Shown here: piece by piece, positions 48,681 through 58,440 of the stretch
Position numbering within the stretch: position 1 is the first letter of the stretch
Layout: each line of letters opens with the position of its first letter
Source: Dactylosporangium sp. AC04546
GTDB taxonomy: Bacteria > Actinomycetota > Actinomycetes > Mycobacteriales > Micromonosporaceae
Length of the DNA: 64,000 bases
NCBI RefSeq assembly: GCF_022095675.1
Contig: NZ_JAHYSG010000001.1
Location: 62,001 to 126,000 of the forward strand
Direction of reading: 5' to 3'
The notes under the pieces: generated by a model
What the model was told of the DNA's origin: nothing
What the model saw: only the letters and a program-made list of their open reading frames with translations
Database searches by the model: none
Program-made: the position numbers and the translations under genes

Positions 48681-49062
48681 ACAGGTACCCCAGGGTTTCG
48701 CCGGCTACGCAGTCTCAAACCCTTCTAGTCGTACCCAACCTGACGCTTTACGACACGTGACACTTTGCACATGCAGTGGCGGCAACCGTCCATTGTGGAC
48801 TGGATTCTCTGTCTCCGGTGCTGTTGGCGGTGTACCTATCCTCGGCGGGATGCGCCGCTTCGACGCCCGGGACCGCGGTCAGACCTGTCATGCGATGAAT
48901 TTGCCGACATCAACAGCGGCGCTGCACGATCGAATCGGCGCAGATAGGTCCGACGCGTGCAGCCGGATGCCGCGCCTGAAGAACAACACGATGTCGCCAC
49001 CCCTGGGCAATCCGCTCACGGACCCAGGACGAATATGGGGTGCCGGTCCCATTCAGGAAAGG
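48681..49062. other. Divergent intergenic region, no gene recognised
   Basis: The 382 bp between the penicillin-binding protein start and the small secreted protein hold no ORF with coding character. Promoters for both directions must lie here, but no confident -35/-10 boxes, operators or hairpins were identified. Confidence 0.35.
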
Positions 49063-49242
49063 ATGCGCCGACTCATTCCCCTGCTCGCCGTCCCCGCGCT
49101 CGTCCTGGGCTTCACCCTCGCGCCGTCGGGCACCCCGGAGGTGAAGGCCATAGACCCCGGCATGGGCATGCAGGTCTATTGCAGCGTCTGGGTGTATCGC
49201 CTCCTCCTGTTTGAGGCGTTTTCCCGGCTCGACTCCCATTAG
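49063..49242 (+). CDS. Small secreted protein of unknown function
   Basis: A 59-residue protein from ATG 49063 with AGGAAAGG just upstream. The first 27 residues are a Sec-type signal peptide ([20 protein letters not shown]) and the mature part is about 35 residues, containing one cysteine ([20 protein letters not shown]). The stop overlaps the end of the convergent cytochrome b gene by 4 nt. No family is recognised. Confidence 0.5.
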   Translation: MRRLIPLLAVPALVLGFTLAPSGTPEVKAIDPGMGMQVYCSVWVYRLLLFEAFSRLDSH

Positions 49243-50843
49243 CGGTCCGTAGTGATCTCCTCGTGCTTTTCGGGCTCGCGCTCGGCCGGCTTCGGTGGTG
49301 GGGCGGCTTTCTCGATCGGGACCCAGAAGCCCCTCACCGGCGGGGCCAGGGCGCCCAGGCGGTTCATCTTCCTCGGGACCACCCAGCCCGCGTAGTCCGG
49401 GCCGTGCCCTTCCTCGTCGCCGCCCGGCAGCGGCTGGTGGATCTCGACGAAGCGGCCGTCCGGCAGACGCCGGATGATGCCGGTCTCCACGCCGTGGGCC
49501 AGGACCTCGCGGTCGTGCTGCTGGAGGCTGAGCGCGAGCCGGTACGCCACATAGAAGGCCAGCGGCGGTAGCACGAGGATGCCGATGCGGCCTCCCCAGA
49601 TCATCGCGTTGAGGCTGATGTGGAACTTGTCGGCCACCACGTCGTTGCCGCCGGAGATGAGCAGCACCACGTAGAAGGTGATCGCCATCGCGCCGAGCCC
49701 GGTGCGGGACGGGTTGTCCCGCGGGCGCTGCAGCAGGTTGTGGATGGCACTGTCCTTGTGGAACCTGGCCTCGATGAATGGGTACAGCATCGGCAGCACC
49801 GTCAGGAGGCCGGGCAGGACCACCGTGGGCCAGAAGATGGGCGGGATGGTGTACCCGTTGCCGAACAGGTGGAACCGGATCTCCCAGGCCGGGAAGAGGC
49901 GGGTCGAGCCGTCGAGGAACATGACGTACCAGTCGGGCTGGCTGGCCGCCGACACGACCGCGGCCTTGTAGGGGCCGAACAGCCAGATCGGGTTGATCTG
50001 GAAGAGGCCCGCGAGGGCGGCGATCATGGCGAACACGATCATGAAGAAGCCGCCGGCCTTGGCCGCGAAGCCCGGGAACATGCGGATGCCGACCACGTTG
50101 TTGTTGGTCCGGCCGGGGCCGGGCCACTGCGTGTGCTTCTGCTTCACCAGCAGGCCCATGTGGATGCTGATGAGCGCGACCAGCGCGCCGGGGATGAGCA
50201 GCACATGCGCGATGTAGAGGCGGCCCAGGATGACCTCACCCGGGAACTCACCACCGAAGAGCGAGGTGGTCAGCCAGGTACCGATCAACGGGATCGACAG
50301 CATGATGGCGCTCGCGATGCGCAGGCCGGTGCCGGACAGCGCGTCGTCGGGCAGCGAGTAGCCCGTGAAACCCTCGAGGAAGGCCATCCAGAACAGCAGC
50401 AGGCCGACGATCCAGTTGGCCTCGCGCGGTTTGCGGAACGCGCCGGTGAAGAAGATGCGGAACATGTGGACCACGATCGCGGCCGTGAACAGCAGCGCCG
50501 CCCAGTGGTGCATCTGCCGCATGAACAGGCCACCGCGCACGTCGAACGAGATGTCCAGCGCGCTGCTGTACGCCTGCGACATCACGACACCGCGCAGCGG
50601 GGTGTAGCTGCCGTCGTAGACCGTCTCGATCATCGACGGGTCGAAGAACAGCGCGATGAAGGTACCGCTCAGGAGCAGGACGATGAACGAGTAGAGCGCG
50701 ATCTCGCCCAGCAGGAACGACCAGTGGTCGGGGAAGACCTTGTTGAGCAGGCGCCGCAGCGGCGTGGCCGCCTGGAACCGCTCGTCGAGCGCCTTGGCCG
50801 AGTTGGCCGGAACAGCCCGACGGTCGAACTTACGTCGTTTCAC
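49239..50843 (-). CDS. qcrB: Cytochrome bc1 complex cytochrome b subunit, solitary copy
   Basis: A 534-residue membrane protein of the actinobacterial QcrB type. Haem ligands are His113 and His126 in helix B ([19 protein letters not shown]) and His213 and His228 in helix D ([20 protein letters not shown]). The Qo-site motif is PDWY. The long cytoplasmic C-terminus is usual for actinomycetes. It should oxidise menaquinol as part of a bc1-aa3 supercomplex. Normally the gene sits in qcrCAB beside ctaE; here neither qcrA, qcrC nor oxidase genes are near, so it is probably a second copy. GTG start at 50843. Confidence 0.93.
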   Translation of the reverse strand: MKRRKFDRRAVPANSAKALDERFQAATPLRRLLNKVFPDHWSFLLGEIALYSFIVLLLSGTFIALFFDPSMIETVYDGSYTPLRGVVMSQAYSSALDISFDVRGGLFMRQMHHWAALLFTAAIVVHMFRIFFTGAFRKPREANWIVGLLLFWMAFLEGFTGYSLPDDALSGTGLRIASAIMLSIPLIGTWLTTSLFGGEFPGEVILGRLYIAHVLLIPGALVALISIHMGLLVKQKHTQWPGPGRTNNNVVGIRMFPGFAAKAGGFFMIVFAMIAALAGLFQINPIWLFGPYKAAVVSAASQPDWYVMFLDGSTRLFPAWEIRFHLFGNGYTIPPIFWPTVVLPGLLTVLPMLYPFIEARFHKDSAIHNLLQRPRDNPSRTGLGAMAITFYVVLLISGGNDVVADKFHISLNAMIWGGRIGILVLPPLAFYVAYRLALSLQQHDREVLAHGVETGIIRRLPDGRFVEIHQPLPGGDEEGHGPDYAGWVVPRKMNRLGALAPPVRGFWVPIEKAAPPPKPAEREPEKHEEITTDR

Positions 50844-51003
50844 GGCCGCTCCCAGCGTGCTGATGACTTGTCCTGCTCACCGCGCAGGAACTGCGGGGTG
50901 AGCGCCCCGCCGATACGAGCCGCCGCTGCCCGCTTCCTGTAGGCCCGAAACGACAGCGGATGGCGACCATGCGGGTGATCGTCGAACTGCCCGGTCGTCG
51001 CGG

Positions 51004-54000
51004 CTAGTCGACGGCCTCGTCGTCCACGAGCAGCACACGTGCCAGACGGTTCACCGCCGCCGGGTCCAGATCCCGGCCCGCCGCGAAGGCCCGGTCGAAC
51101 ACGTCGCCCAGCGCCGCACGAACGGCCGCCGTGGTGCGCTCGATATCAGCCTGATCCGCGACGGCCGGAGTGCTGCCTGTCGAGGCGCGGCTTCGCTGCG
51201 CGGCGCCCAGCAGCGAGGCGGCTGCGTGGTGCTCGCCGGCGGCTGCCGCGGTACCGGCCAGGCCGGCGAGGGCGAGGGCGACGTCCCGTTCGGCGCCGAG
51301 TTCCCGAGCGGCCTTCAGGGCCTCGCGGTGCTGGCCGGCGGCGGTGGCCAGGTCACCCCGGTGCTGCGCCACGTGCCCGAGCTCGACCAGCACGCTGGGG
51401 ACGTAGAGCGGACGACCCGCCCGGGTCGACTGGGACGCCGCATCCCGCAGCAGCGTCCGCAGATGCAGCATGGCGGTGTCGAGGTCGCCGGCGCGTCGTG
51501 CTGCCCAGGCCAGTCCCATGCGCGCGAACGTGACGGTCAGCGGCGCGTTCTGCTCCTGGGCGAGGGCGAGCGCCTGGGTGCACTGCCGGATGGCGGTCTC
51601 CTGGTCGCCGTGTTCCATGGCGAGCCAGCCCAGCCATCCGCGCCGGCCGGCGACGTCCGCCCACAGGCCCAGCTCCTGGGCCAGCTCGAGCCCCTCTCGA
51701 TGCAACCGGGTGGCGAGCGCGTGGTCGCCGGTCAGGCCCGCGTGCGCGCCGAGCCACTCGGTCGCCTGCAGCAGGCCCCACCGGTCGCCGAGCTGCCGGA
51801 AGATACCGGCGGCACGCTCGCCGTCGCGGACCAGGCGGGTCGTGTCACCGCGGATGTAGGCCAGCTTGGCGGTGAGGGTGAGTGTTGCCGCCGTACCCCA
51901 GGTGTCGCCCGTGGCGTCAAACGCGGAGAGCAGTTCCGATACGAACGCCTCGGTGACGGCCACGTCCCCGAGGTCGACCTCCGCGTGTGCCAGGAACCAG
52001 GCGGCGCGGGCGTGACCGGGGTCGGCGGTCAGATCGTCCAGGGCCTCCCGAACCGCCTTGTGCCGGATCGGCCAGTCGCTGACGTCGCCGAGCAGGAACG
52101 CAAAACCGGCTTCCCAGGCCGCCACGCGGGCCCGTTCCGGGACCGCCGGTGCACCGGCGGAGGCGGCCAGCGCGGCCTGCATCCAGCGGCGGCCCTCGCC
52201 CAGGCGCCCGCGGAGGAACCAGTACCAGGCCAGCGCGTCGACGAGCCGCAGCGCGGTGCGGTGGTGGCCGCCGGACACCGCCTGATCGGCGGCGGCACGC
52301 AGGTTCGCCGCCTCACCGTCGAGGACGCGCAGCCATCGTGCCTGCAGCGGCCCGCGGAGCTCGGCCTCGGCTCCGGTTGCCAACGCCAGGTAGTACCGCA
52401 GCCAGCGGGCGCGGGTGGCGTCCAGGTCGCCGGCCTCGTCGAGCCGATCGAGGCAGAACGCGGCGATGGACTCCAGCAACCGGTAGCGTGGCGGCTCACC
52501 GTCGCGCTCCACGCGAACCACCAGCGACCGGTCCACCAGGCCGGCGAGGAGATCCGGCACGTCGGGCGCCCGCACGTCGCCGGCGGCGCAGATGGCCTGC
52601 GCGGTGTCCAGGCTGCTGCCGTCGGGGTTGACGGCCAGCCGGCGCAGCACGATCCGCTCGGGCGCCGTGAGCAGCCGCCAGCTCCAGTCGATCGTGGCGC
52701 TCAGCGTCTGCTGGCGGGCCGGCGCTGTCCGGTCACCCACCGAGAGCAGCCGGAACCGGTCGTCGAGCCCGGCCACGAGCCGCTCGATCCCGAGCCCGCG
52801 CAGCCGGGTCGCGGCGAGCTCCAGCGCCAGCGGGATCCCGTCCAGCCGGCGGCACAGGTCGGCGATCAGGGCGGCGTTGGCGGGCTGCAGCTCGAAGCCC
52901 CGGTACGCCGCGGCGGCTCGCGCCAGGAACAGCCGCACCGCTGCGGCGGCGGCCGGGTCGCCGCCGTCGGTGGGCAGGTCCAGCGGCGGCACGGGCCAGA
53001 CCAGTTCGGCGGCGATGCGCAGCGGTTCCCGGCTGGTGGCGAGGATCCGCAGCTCGGGCGCGGCCGCGAGCAGCCGGCCGGCCAGGGTGGCGGCCGCGTC
53101 GATGACGTGCTCGCAGTTGTCCAGCACCAGCAGCAGCCGACGGGGGCGCAGCGCGGCGGCGAGCCGGTCAACGGTCGTCGCGTTGCCACCCGCGGCGTCC
53201 CGGATGCCCAGTGCCCCCGCGACCGCGTCGGTGACCGCCTCCACACCCCCGTCGACAGCGGCGAGCTCGACGAGCCAGGCGCCGTCGCGGAACTCGCCGT
53301 GGACGGCGCGGGCCACCTCGAGCGCCAACCGTGTCTTGCCGACGCCGCCCACACCGGTCAGCGAGATCAGCCGTTGGGCGCTGACCAGGGCGGCGAGCTC
53401 GGTGAGCGCGGCCTCCCGGCCGAACATCTCACCCATCGCGGCGGGGAGGTTGCTGACCGGCTTGGGCGGGGCGGGCGTGGTCGCGGGCGGGTCCAGCGCC
53501 GGGTCCTGCACCAGGATCGCCCGGTGCAGGGCCGCGACGTCCGGGCCGGGGTCGATGCCCAACTCGTCCTCGAGGCGGGCGCGCAGCTCAGCGAAGGCGT
53601 CGAGGGCCTCGGACTGCCGGCCGGCGCGGTAGAGCGCCAGCATCCGCAGGGACCGGGCACGCTCCCGCAGCGGATGGCGCCGCACCACGTCCGCCAGCGA
53701 ATCCGCGACCGCGGCGGCCTCGCCGAGCGCGAGCCGGGCCTCGGCGCGGTCCTCCACCGCGCTCAGCCGCTGCTCCTCGAGGCGGGCGACCACGGCCTCG
53801 ACGAACGGCTCGTCCCGGTACTCCGCGTAGGCGTCCCCGCGCCACAGCTCCAGCGCCTCGCCGAGCAACGCCGCGCGAGCCTCCGGCGACCGCTCACCGG
53901 CGGCCCGGGCGACCAGGGAACCGAACTCCGCGGCGTCGACGATGGTGGCCCGCAGCGCGAACCCGGCCGGCCCCGACTCGACCAGCGCACGACTGCCCGG

Positions 54001-54234
54001 CTCCGCATTCTCGATCGCCCGGCGCAGCTGCGACACCTTGACCGCGAGCGCTGCCGGCGGGTTGCCGGGCGCCTGCCCCGTCCAGAGCTCCTCGACGAGG
54101 CGGTCGGCGGACACCGGCCGGCCGTCGCGCGCGAGGAGCGCGGCGAGCAACGTCCGCACCTTGGCGCCCGGGATCGGCACGGGCCGGCCGTCGCGGTCCC
54201 ACACCGCAAGCGGCCCGAGCACCCCAAAACGCAT
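51004..54234 (-). CDS. Large AfsR-type regulator: SARP domain, NB-ARC ATPase and TPR
   Basis: A protein of about 1076 residues from ATG 54234 (AGGA 8 bases upstream; GTG 54240 also in frame). Residues 1-95 are the winged helix (MRFGVLGPLAVWDRDGRPVP), 95-245 the BTAD ending RARLEDELGIDPGPDVAALH, 275-640 an NB-ARC/AAA ATPase with Walker A SLTGVGGVGKTRLA and LLLVLDNCEHVID, and the rest TPR-like repeats (GDHALATRLHREGLELAQEL, DLATAAGQHREALKAARELG). It would act as an ATP-dependent transcriptional activator. The gene lies 10 nt after the RibD-like reductase gene, as the last member of a four-gene operon. Confidence 0.92.
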   Translation of the reverse strand: MRFGVLGPLAVWDRDGRPVPIPGAKVRTLLAALLARDGRPVSADRLVEELWTGQAPGNPPAALAVKVSQLRRAIENAEPGSRALVESGPAGFALRATIVDAAEFGSLVARAAGERSPEARAALLGEALELWRGDAYAEYRDEPFVEAVVARLEEQRLSAVEDRAEARLALGEAAAVADSLADVVRRHPLRERARSLRMLALYRAGRQSEALDAFAELRARLEDELGIDPGPDVAALHRAILVQDPALDPPATTPAPPKPVSNLPAAMGEMFGREAALTELAALVSAQRLISLTGVGGVGKTRLALEVARAVHGEFRDGAWLVELAAVDGGVEAVTDAVAGALGIRDAAGGNATTVDRLAAALRPRRLLLVLDNCEHVIDAAATLAGRLLAAAPELRILATSREPLRIAAELVWPVPPLDLPTDGGDPAAAAAVRLFLARAAAAYRGFELQPANAALIADLCRRLDGIPLALELAATRLRGLGIERLVAGLDDRFRLLSVGDRTAPARQQTLSATIDWSWRLLTAPERIVLRRLAVNPDGSSLDTAQAICAAGDVRAPDVPDLLAGLVDRSLVVRVERDGEPPRYRLLESIAAFCLDRLDEAGDLDATRARWLRYYLALATGAEAELRGPLQARWLRVLDGEAANLRAAADQAVSGGHHRTALRLVDALAWYWFLRGRLGEGRRWMQAALAASAGAPAVPERARVAAWEAGFAFLLGDVSDWPIRHKAVREALDDLTADPGHARAAWFLAHAEVDLGDVAVTEAFVSELLSAFDATGDTWGTAATLTLTAKLAYIRGDTTRLVRDGERAAGIFRQLGDRWGLLQATEWLGAHAGLTGDHALATRLHREGLELAQELGLWADVAGRRGWLGWLAMEHGDQETAIRQCTQALALAQEQNAPLTVTFARMGLAWAARRAGDLDTAMLHLRTLLRDAASQSTRAGRPLYVPSVLVELGHVAQHRGDLATAAGQHREALKAARELGAERDVALALAGLAGTAAAAGEHHAAASLLGAAQRSRASTGSTPAVADQADIERTTAAVRAALGDVFDRAFAAGRDLDPAAVNRLARVLLVDDEAVD

Positions 54235-54244
54235 GCTCACGATC

Positions 54245-54808
54245 CTAGGTATCAGATTCCTCAGGTCGGTAGGAAAGCACGACGACGCCGTGGGGGAGTT
54301 GGGTCTGCGAGATCAGCGTCAACCGGGTCCGTAGCCAATCCCGGAAGACGGTCGTGCCGCCGCCGACCACGACCGGATGCACCCAGAGCCGGAACTCGTC
54401 CACCAGACCCGCGGCGGCCAGCGAGCGGGCCAGCCGGCCGGATCCGTAGAGCAGGACGGCGCCGTCCGTGCTGTTCCTGAGCTCCCGCACGAACGCCGCG
54501 ACGTCGCCCGGCACGATGTGCGCGTTCGTCCATTCGAGCCGGTTCAGGGTGCGGGTGACGACGTACTTCCGGATGCTGTTCATCCGGTCGGCGAAGCCCT
54601 CGGTCGCGGTGCCCGTGTCGTCGACCGCCGGCCACGTCGCGGCGAAGGCCTCGTAGCTGACCCGGCCCATGACGACGGCGTCGGCCGCGAGCAGCTGGAC
54701 CCGCGCGTGACGCCCGTACTCGTCGCTCCAGAACGCGAACGACCAGTCCTGGGGATCATCCTGTACCCCGTCGAGCGTGATGAACGTCGACACAATCACC
54801 GTTCCCAC
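54245..54808 (-). CDS. Dihydrofolate-reductase-like (RibD C-terminal domain) protein
   Basis: A 187-residue protein with the RibD C-terminal/YwjB pattern: VIVSTFITLDGVQDDPQDWS, AADAVVMGRVSYEAFAATWP, KYVVTRTLNRLEWTNAHIVP, AVLLYGSGRLARSLAAAGLV and the ending WVHPVVVGGGTTVF. These cytoplasmic NADPH-binding proteins are rarely characterised. It starts at GTG 54808, 1 nt after the DUF1801 stop, and is followed 10 nt later by the AfsR-type gene. Confidence 0.9.
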   Translation of the reverse strand: MGTVIVSTFITLDGVQDDPQDWSFAFWSDEYGRHARVQLLAADAVVMGRVSYEAFAATWPAVDDTGTATEGFADRMNSIRKYVVTRTLNRLEWTNAHIVPGDVAAFVRELRNSTDGAVLLYGSGRLARSLAAAGLVDEFRLWVHPVVVGGGTTVFRDWLRTRLTLISQTQLPHGVVVLSYRPEESDT

Positions 54809-54809
54809 G

Positions 54810-55178
54810 TCAGCTCAGCCCCGTCCCGGCTCGGTCGAGTTGCACGGCCTGCCGCACGTAGCCGGACAGCAGCGCGTCGTCCACGTCCGCGGCGGCCTTG
54901 AGCTTGAGGTGCCGGGTTGTCTTGCCGACCCCCTCCAGCCGGTGGTCGGGGTCGGAGAACTCCGCGCCGCGTGCGAACGCGAGGGTGATGTGCGTCCTGC
55001 TGCGGCTCACAATGGCGATGAGTTGACGCCCTTTCCAGGCCGGCGAGCCACGGCTGATGACTTCTCGGGCACCGGGCGCGTGGAGCGCCATGTACGCACG
55101 GAGCGCCTGGACTATGGCTGCCTGCCCCTCGTCGAGATGGGCGGCGACGTACTCGTCCATGTCGGTCACGGCGTTCAT
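54810..55178 (-). CDS. DUF1801-family protein
   Basis: A 122-residue protein from ATG 55178 (GAGGGG immediately upstream, overlapping the stop region of the previous gene). Pattern: YVAAHLDEGQAAIVQALRAY, APGAREVISRGSPAWKGRQL, IVSRSRTHITLAFARGAEFS and GVGKTTRHLKLKAAADVDDA. This fits DUF1801/YdhG-like proteins, some of which are called iron-chaperone-like. Soluble, no signal. It sits between the serine hydrolase and RibD-like genes with near-zero spacing. Confidence 0.87.
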   Translation of the reverse strand: MNAVTDMDEYVAAHLDEGQAAIVQALRAYMALHAPGAREVISRGSPAWKGRQLIAIVSRSRTHITLAFARGAEFSDPDHRLEGVGKTTRHLKLKAAADVDDALLSGYVRQAVQLDRAGTGLS

Positions 55179-55182
55179 CCCC

Positions 55183-56304
55183 TCAGAGGCTCTTCGCCAC
55201 GACAGCGCTGATCGTCGTGAAGGTGGAGTAGTCGCCCGCCGTGATGCGGTTCTTCGCGACCGCGATCGCGACGCCGGTCTCCGGGTCGGCGTAGGCGGCC
55301 GTGCCGCCGCTGCCGGCCATGCCGAACAGCGTCGGACTGTCCAGCGGCCCCTGGAATCCGATGTCGTACCCAAGCCCTCGTTTCGCGGGAAATCCGAGCA
55401 CCGCGTCCTGGCCGCTCACCACGACCGAGGCGGCGTCGCGCAGCCGCTGCGCGGACAGCAGCCGGACACCGTCGACCGGACCCATCAACGCGGCGTACGT
55501 GCGGGCGATCGCGCGCGCCGACATCACGCCCCCCGCGGGGATCTCCGCGGTCAGCACGTCGACCCGGTTGCAGTAGTCGGCATCGGGCAGAGCGCCCAGC
55601 GGCGCCGCGGTCCAGCCGTCGAGGACCCGGAAGAACGGTACGGTCTCGGCCATCTGCGCCGCCATCTCCGCGGTCAGGTGCATCGCGTCCGGCTGCTCGT
55701 GCCGGGCCACCCTGCCGAGCGCCTCCCGCGGCACGGCGAAGAAGAGTTCGTCCTCGACTCCCAGCGGTGCTGCGATCCGGCGGCGCGATTCCTCGGAGAT
55801 CGTGTGACCGGTGGCGCGGCGCACGATCTCCCCGACCAGGTAGCCGTAGGTCTGCGGGTGATATCCGGTGCGGGTCCCCGGTTCCCACCACGGGGTGGCG
55901 CCGGCGATCAGCTCGCACATCTTGTCCCAGTCGCAGAGGTCCTCCGGGGTGGTTCCGGCCGGTACCGCCGGGACGCCGGCGCTGTGCGTCAACACGTCCC
56001 GGACGGTGGTCCGTTCCTTGCCGTTGGCCCCGAACTCCGGCCACAGATCGACCACCGGGGTGTCGTACTCCAGGATGCCGTCGGCCGCGAGCCGGTGCAG
56101 CACCGTCGAGGCCACCCCCTTGGCCGTCGAGGTCACGTGGAACAACGAGTCCGCGGTGACGGGCCGCCCGTCGGCCGCGAACCCGCCCACCGCCTCCACG
56201 ATCTGATCGCCGTGCCGATAGACGGCGACCTGAAGCCCTCGCTCCTCCTCACGCTCGATCAGCTGATCGACCGCCAGTTGCACGTTCCGCTGAACATCAC
56301 TCAT
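55183..56304 (-). CDS. Serine hydrolase, beta-lactamase/class C PBP-like
   Basis: A 373-residue protein of the beta-lactamase-like esterase family. The SxxK motif is Ser59-Thr-Ala-Lys62 in HVTSTAKGVAS, the tyrosine motif is in TGYHPQTYGYLVG (YxP/N position), and the C-terminal triad is in GMAGSGGTAAYADPETG (HGG replaced by SGG). No signal peptide, so probably a cytoplasmic esterase such as EstB or LovD-like, not a cell-wall enzyme. First gene of the four-gene operon that ends with the AfsR-type regulator. Confidence 0.9.
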   Translation of the reverse strand: MSDVQRNVQLAVDQLIEREEERGLQVAVYRHGDQIVEAVGGFAADGRPVTADSLFHVTSTAKGVASTVLHRLAADGILEYDTPVVDLWPEFGANGKERTTVRDVLTHSAGVPAVPAGTTPEDLCDWDKMCELIAGATPWWEPGTRTGYHPQTYGYLVGEIVRRATGHTISEESRRRIAAPLGVEDELFFAVPREALGRVARHEQPDAMHLTAEMAAQMAETVPFFRVLDGWTAAPLGALPDADYCNRVDVLTAEIPAGGVMSARAIARTYAALMGPVDGVRLLSAQRLRDAASVVVSGQDAVLGFPAKRGLGYDIGFQGPLDSPTLFGMAGSGGTAAYADPETGVAIAVAKNRITAGDYSTFTTISAVVAKSL

Positions 56305-56519
56305 CGGTGGCCCTCACGGGTTCGTTCGGGCGCTGTTCGCCCGGCCACGACCGATGATCCGGCGACCTCTTACGCTTTCTTTACCGTCGCCCCGAAAGGC
56401 CTCGGCGCGGACCACGGGGCCGGCGTTCAGACGCCACTCGCCGTACTGCCGCGTCGATCGCCGCCGACGTGGCCGGTAGGCAAGTCGCCCGACGTCCATC
56501 TGGTGGGTTGGCCTTCGCT

Positions 56520-58376
56520 TCAGCGCTTGGCCGGAGCGGAGGGAGCGAACGGGTCGGTGTGCTGGATCGGAATGGCGGCCGACAATGAGGTCCCGCCGTC
56601 CGTAGGACTCGTGATGGTCATGTGCCCGCCGAGTGCCACCACCCGGTCGGCCAGGCCGGTGAGTCCGGATCCCTTTTCGGGGTTGGCTCCCCCGACTCCG
56701 TTGTCGTGGATCGAGAGCTGCAGCGTCTCGCCTTGCAGCTTTGCGGCGATGTGCACGAGCGATGCGTGTGCGTGCTTTGCCGCGTTCGTCAGTGACTCCG
56801 ACACGACATAGTAGGCGGCCACTTCGACGCTCGAGGACAATCGTTGACCGAGCTGGATGTCGAGCTCCACCGGGACCGCGGAACGGCGGGCGAGCGATCT
56901 GAGCGCCGGTACCAGTCCACCTGTGGTCAGGATCGTGGGGTGAATGCCTCGCGAGATCTCCCGCAGATTCTCATGCATGCTTTTGAGTTCTGTCGCGACA
57001 TCCGACACCTGTGCCTTGACCTGCTCAAGCGTCGTGCAATTCTCGGCCGCGCGCAGCTCGAGCCCGATGGAGATGAGCTGTTGCTGAGCGCCATCGTGCA
57101 GATCGCGTTCAATGCGCCGACGGGCCTCGTCGGCGGCGGCGACGATACGGGCACGGGACGCGACGAGTTCGGCCCGGTTGTCGGCGTTCGCGATGGCGGT
57201 GGCGGCAAGCTCCGTGAAGTCCTTGATGCGTTCCTCAGCGTCGGGCGGCAGGGGCTCGGTGCTCCTTGACGAGACGACGACAACGCCCCACAGCCGGTCC
57301 TCGACGTGGATCGGCAAACCGATCGCCGCGCGGATGTCCAGGTCGCGGTCGTGGACGCCGGGGCTGGCGCTGCCGTCGTCGTTGTCCACCCGGGCGGCCT
57401 GACCGGTTCGGCGCACCAGTCCTGCGATGTTGCCGTCGCTGGCCGGCCAGTGGCTGTGCACCAACGACATCAGCGTGGGCTGGTTGGTCGAGACGATGGT
57501 GACCGTGGCGTCGGGCTCGTAGCGCAACAGCGTCGTGTAACCGGCGCCCAGGAGTTGGCTGACCTCTGCCGTCACCGTGGCGAAGACCTCGGTCGGACTG
57601 GCGCCACGAGCGACGAGTGTCGCCACCCGCCGCAACGCGGCCTGCTGATGGGCGAGTAGCCGTAGCTCGTCGCGCCCTATTCTCAGGGAGTCAAGTATGG
57701 CCGCACGCTCGCGGGCAGCGCGGAGCAACGACTCGAGCGACGGGATGACCTTGTCCTGCAGGCGCCGCAGCGACACCTCAGGTATGTCGGGCGGGACCCG
57801 CAGGGTCCCGAGCGAGGTCGCGCCGTCGTGGAGCGGAAATGCAGAATGCTGGCCGACGCCGTCGGGGATGGATTCGAGCTCGATCGCCACACCCGGCAGA
57901 TCGAGCGCGTGTGCGATCCGTTGTGCGGCTGCGGGCAGCGCGGCGGCAACATCGTCCGTGTTGAGCAGCAGACCGGCCAACTCGGCGGTGAGGTCGGATT
58001 CCTGGGCCTGTGCGGCCCGCAATCGGGACAGGTCCGCCAGGGCGCCGGTCACCGAAGCGACTCCGGCGAAGACGGCGAGCATGGCCCAGTCCCGAGTATC
58101 GGCGATCGCGAACCCGAAAATCGGTGGGACGTGGAAGTAGTCGTATGCCAGGACGCTTGCCAGTGATGTGGCGAATCCCAGCGCCAGTCCCCACACCATC
58201 GACACCAGGACGACGCCGAGCAGGTAGATCATGGCAAGGGACGACCCTCTCGTGATCGTCTTGAGTGGATAGATCAAAAGGGTTTCCGCGGCGACCAGGA
58301 CGACAGCGACCGCGATCCCCACTACGACCGGCGGGGGCGTCGGACGCACCATGCGCAACAGGAACTCCGGGCGCAT
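56520..58376 (-). CDS. Histidine kinase with DUF4118, GAF and HisKA_3 domains
   Basis: A 618-residue kinase. An N-terminal DUF4118 membrane domain with four spans (VVVGIAVAVVLVAAETLLIY to WAMLAVFAGVASVTGALADL) resembles that of KdpD. A linker and a GAF domain (ATLVARGASPTEVFATVTAE to AIGLPIHVEDRLWGVVVVSS) precede the HisKA_3 box RRRIERDLHDGAQQQLISIG and an HATPase with SESLTNAAKHAHAS and DNGVGGANPEKGSGLTGL. No response regulator gene is adjacent, so it is an orphan in this window. The GAF domain may bind haem or a nucleotide; no ligand residue could be picked. Confidence 0.92.
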   Translation of the reverse strand: MRPEFLLRMVRPTPPPVVVGIAVAVVLVAAETLLIYPLKTITRGSSLAMIYLLGVVLVSMVWGLALGFATSLASVLAYDYFHVPPIFGFAIADTRDWAMLAVFAGVASVTGALADLSRLRAAQAQESDLTAELAGLLLNTDDVAAALPAAAQRIAHALDLPGVAIELESIPDGVGQHSAFPLHDGATSLGTLRVPPDIPEVSLRRLQDKVIPSLESLLRAARERAAILDSLRIGRDELRLLAHQQAALRRVATLVARGASPTEVFATVTAEVSQLLGAGYTTLLRYEPDATVTIVSTNQPTLMSLVHSHWPASDGNIAGLVRRTGQAARVDNDDGSASPGVHDRDLDIRAAIGLPIHVEDRLWGVVVVSSRSTEPLPPDAEERIKDFTELAATAIANADNRAELVASRARIVAAADEARRRIERDLHDGAQQQLISIGLELRAAENCTTLEQVKAQVSDVATELKSMHENLREISRGIHPTILTTGGLVPALRSLARRSAVPVELDIQLGQRLSSSVEVAAYYVVSESLTNAAKHAHASLVHIAAKLQGETLQLSIHDNGVGGANPEKGSGLTGLADRVVALGGHMTITSPTDGGTSLSAAIPIQHTDPFAPSAPAKR

Positions 58377-58440
58377 ACTTCGAGCTTATCCAGGTTGTGC
58401 TGGATCGCCCGTAAGATCACCTTTTCGTGTCGTGGCGTTG

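Noticed and set aside
51226..54480. A 1084-codon rightward frame opposite the AfsR-type gene
   Set aside because: It is the complement of the regulator gene; composition is Gly/Arg/Gln-rich with no domain, as expected of an antisense shadow in high-GC DNA.
54245..54808. Annotation as a true dihydrofolate reductase of folate metabolism
   Set aside because: The sequence follows the RibD C-terminal-like subgroup, not FolA; these proteins are rarely shown to reduce dihydrofolate.
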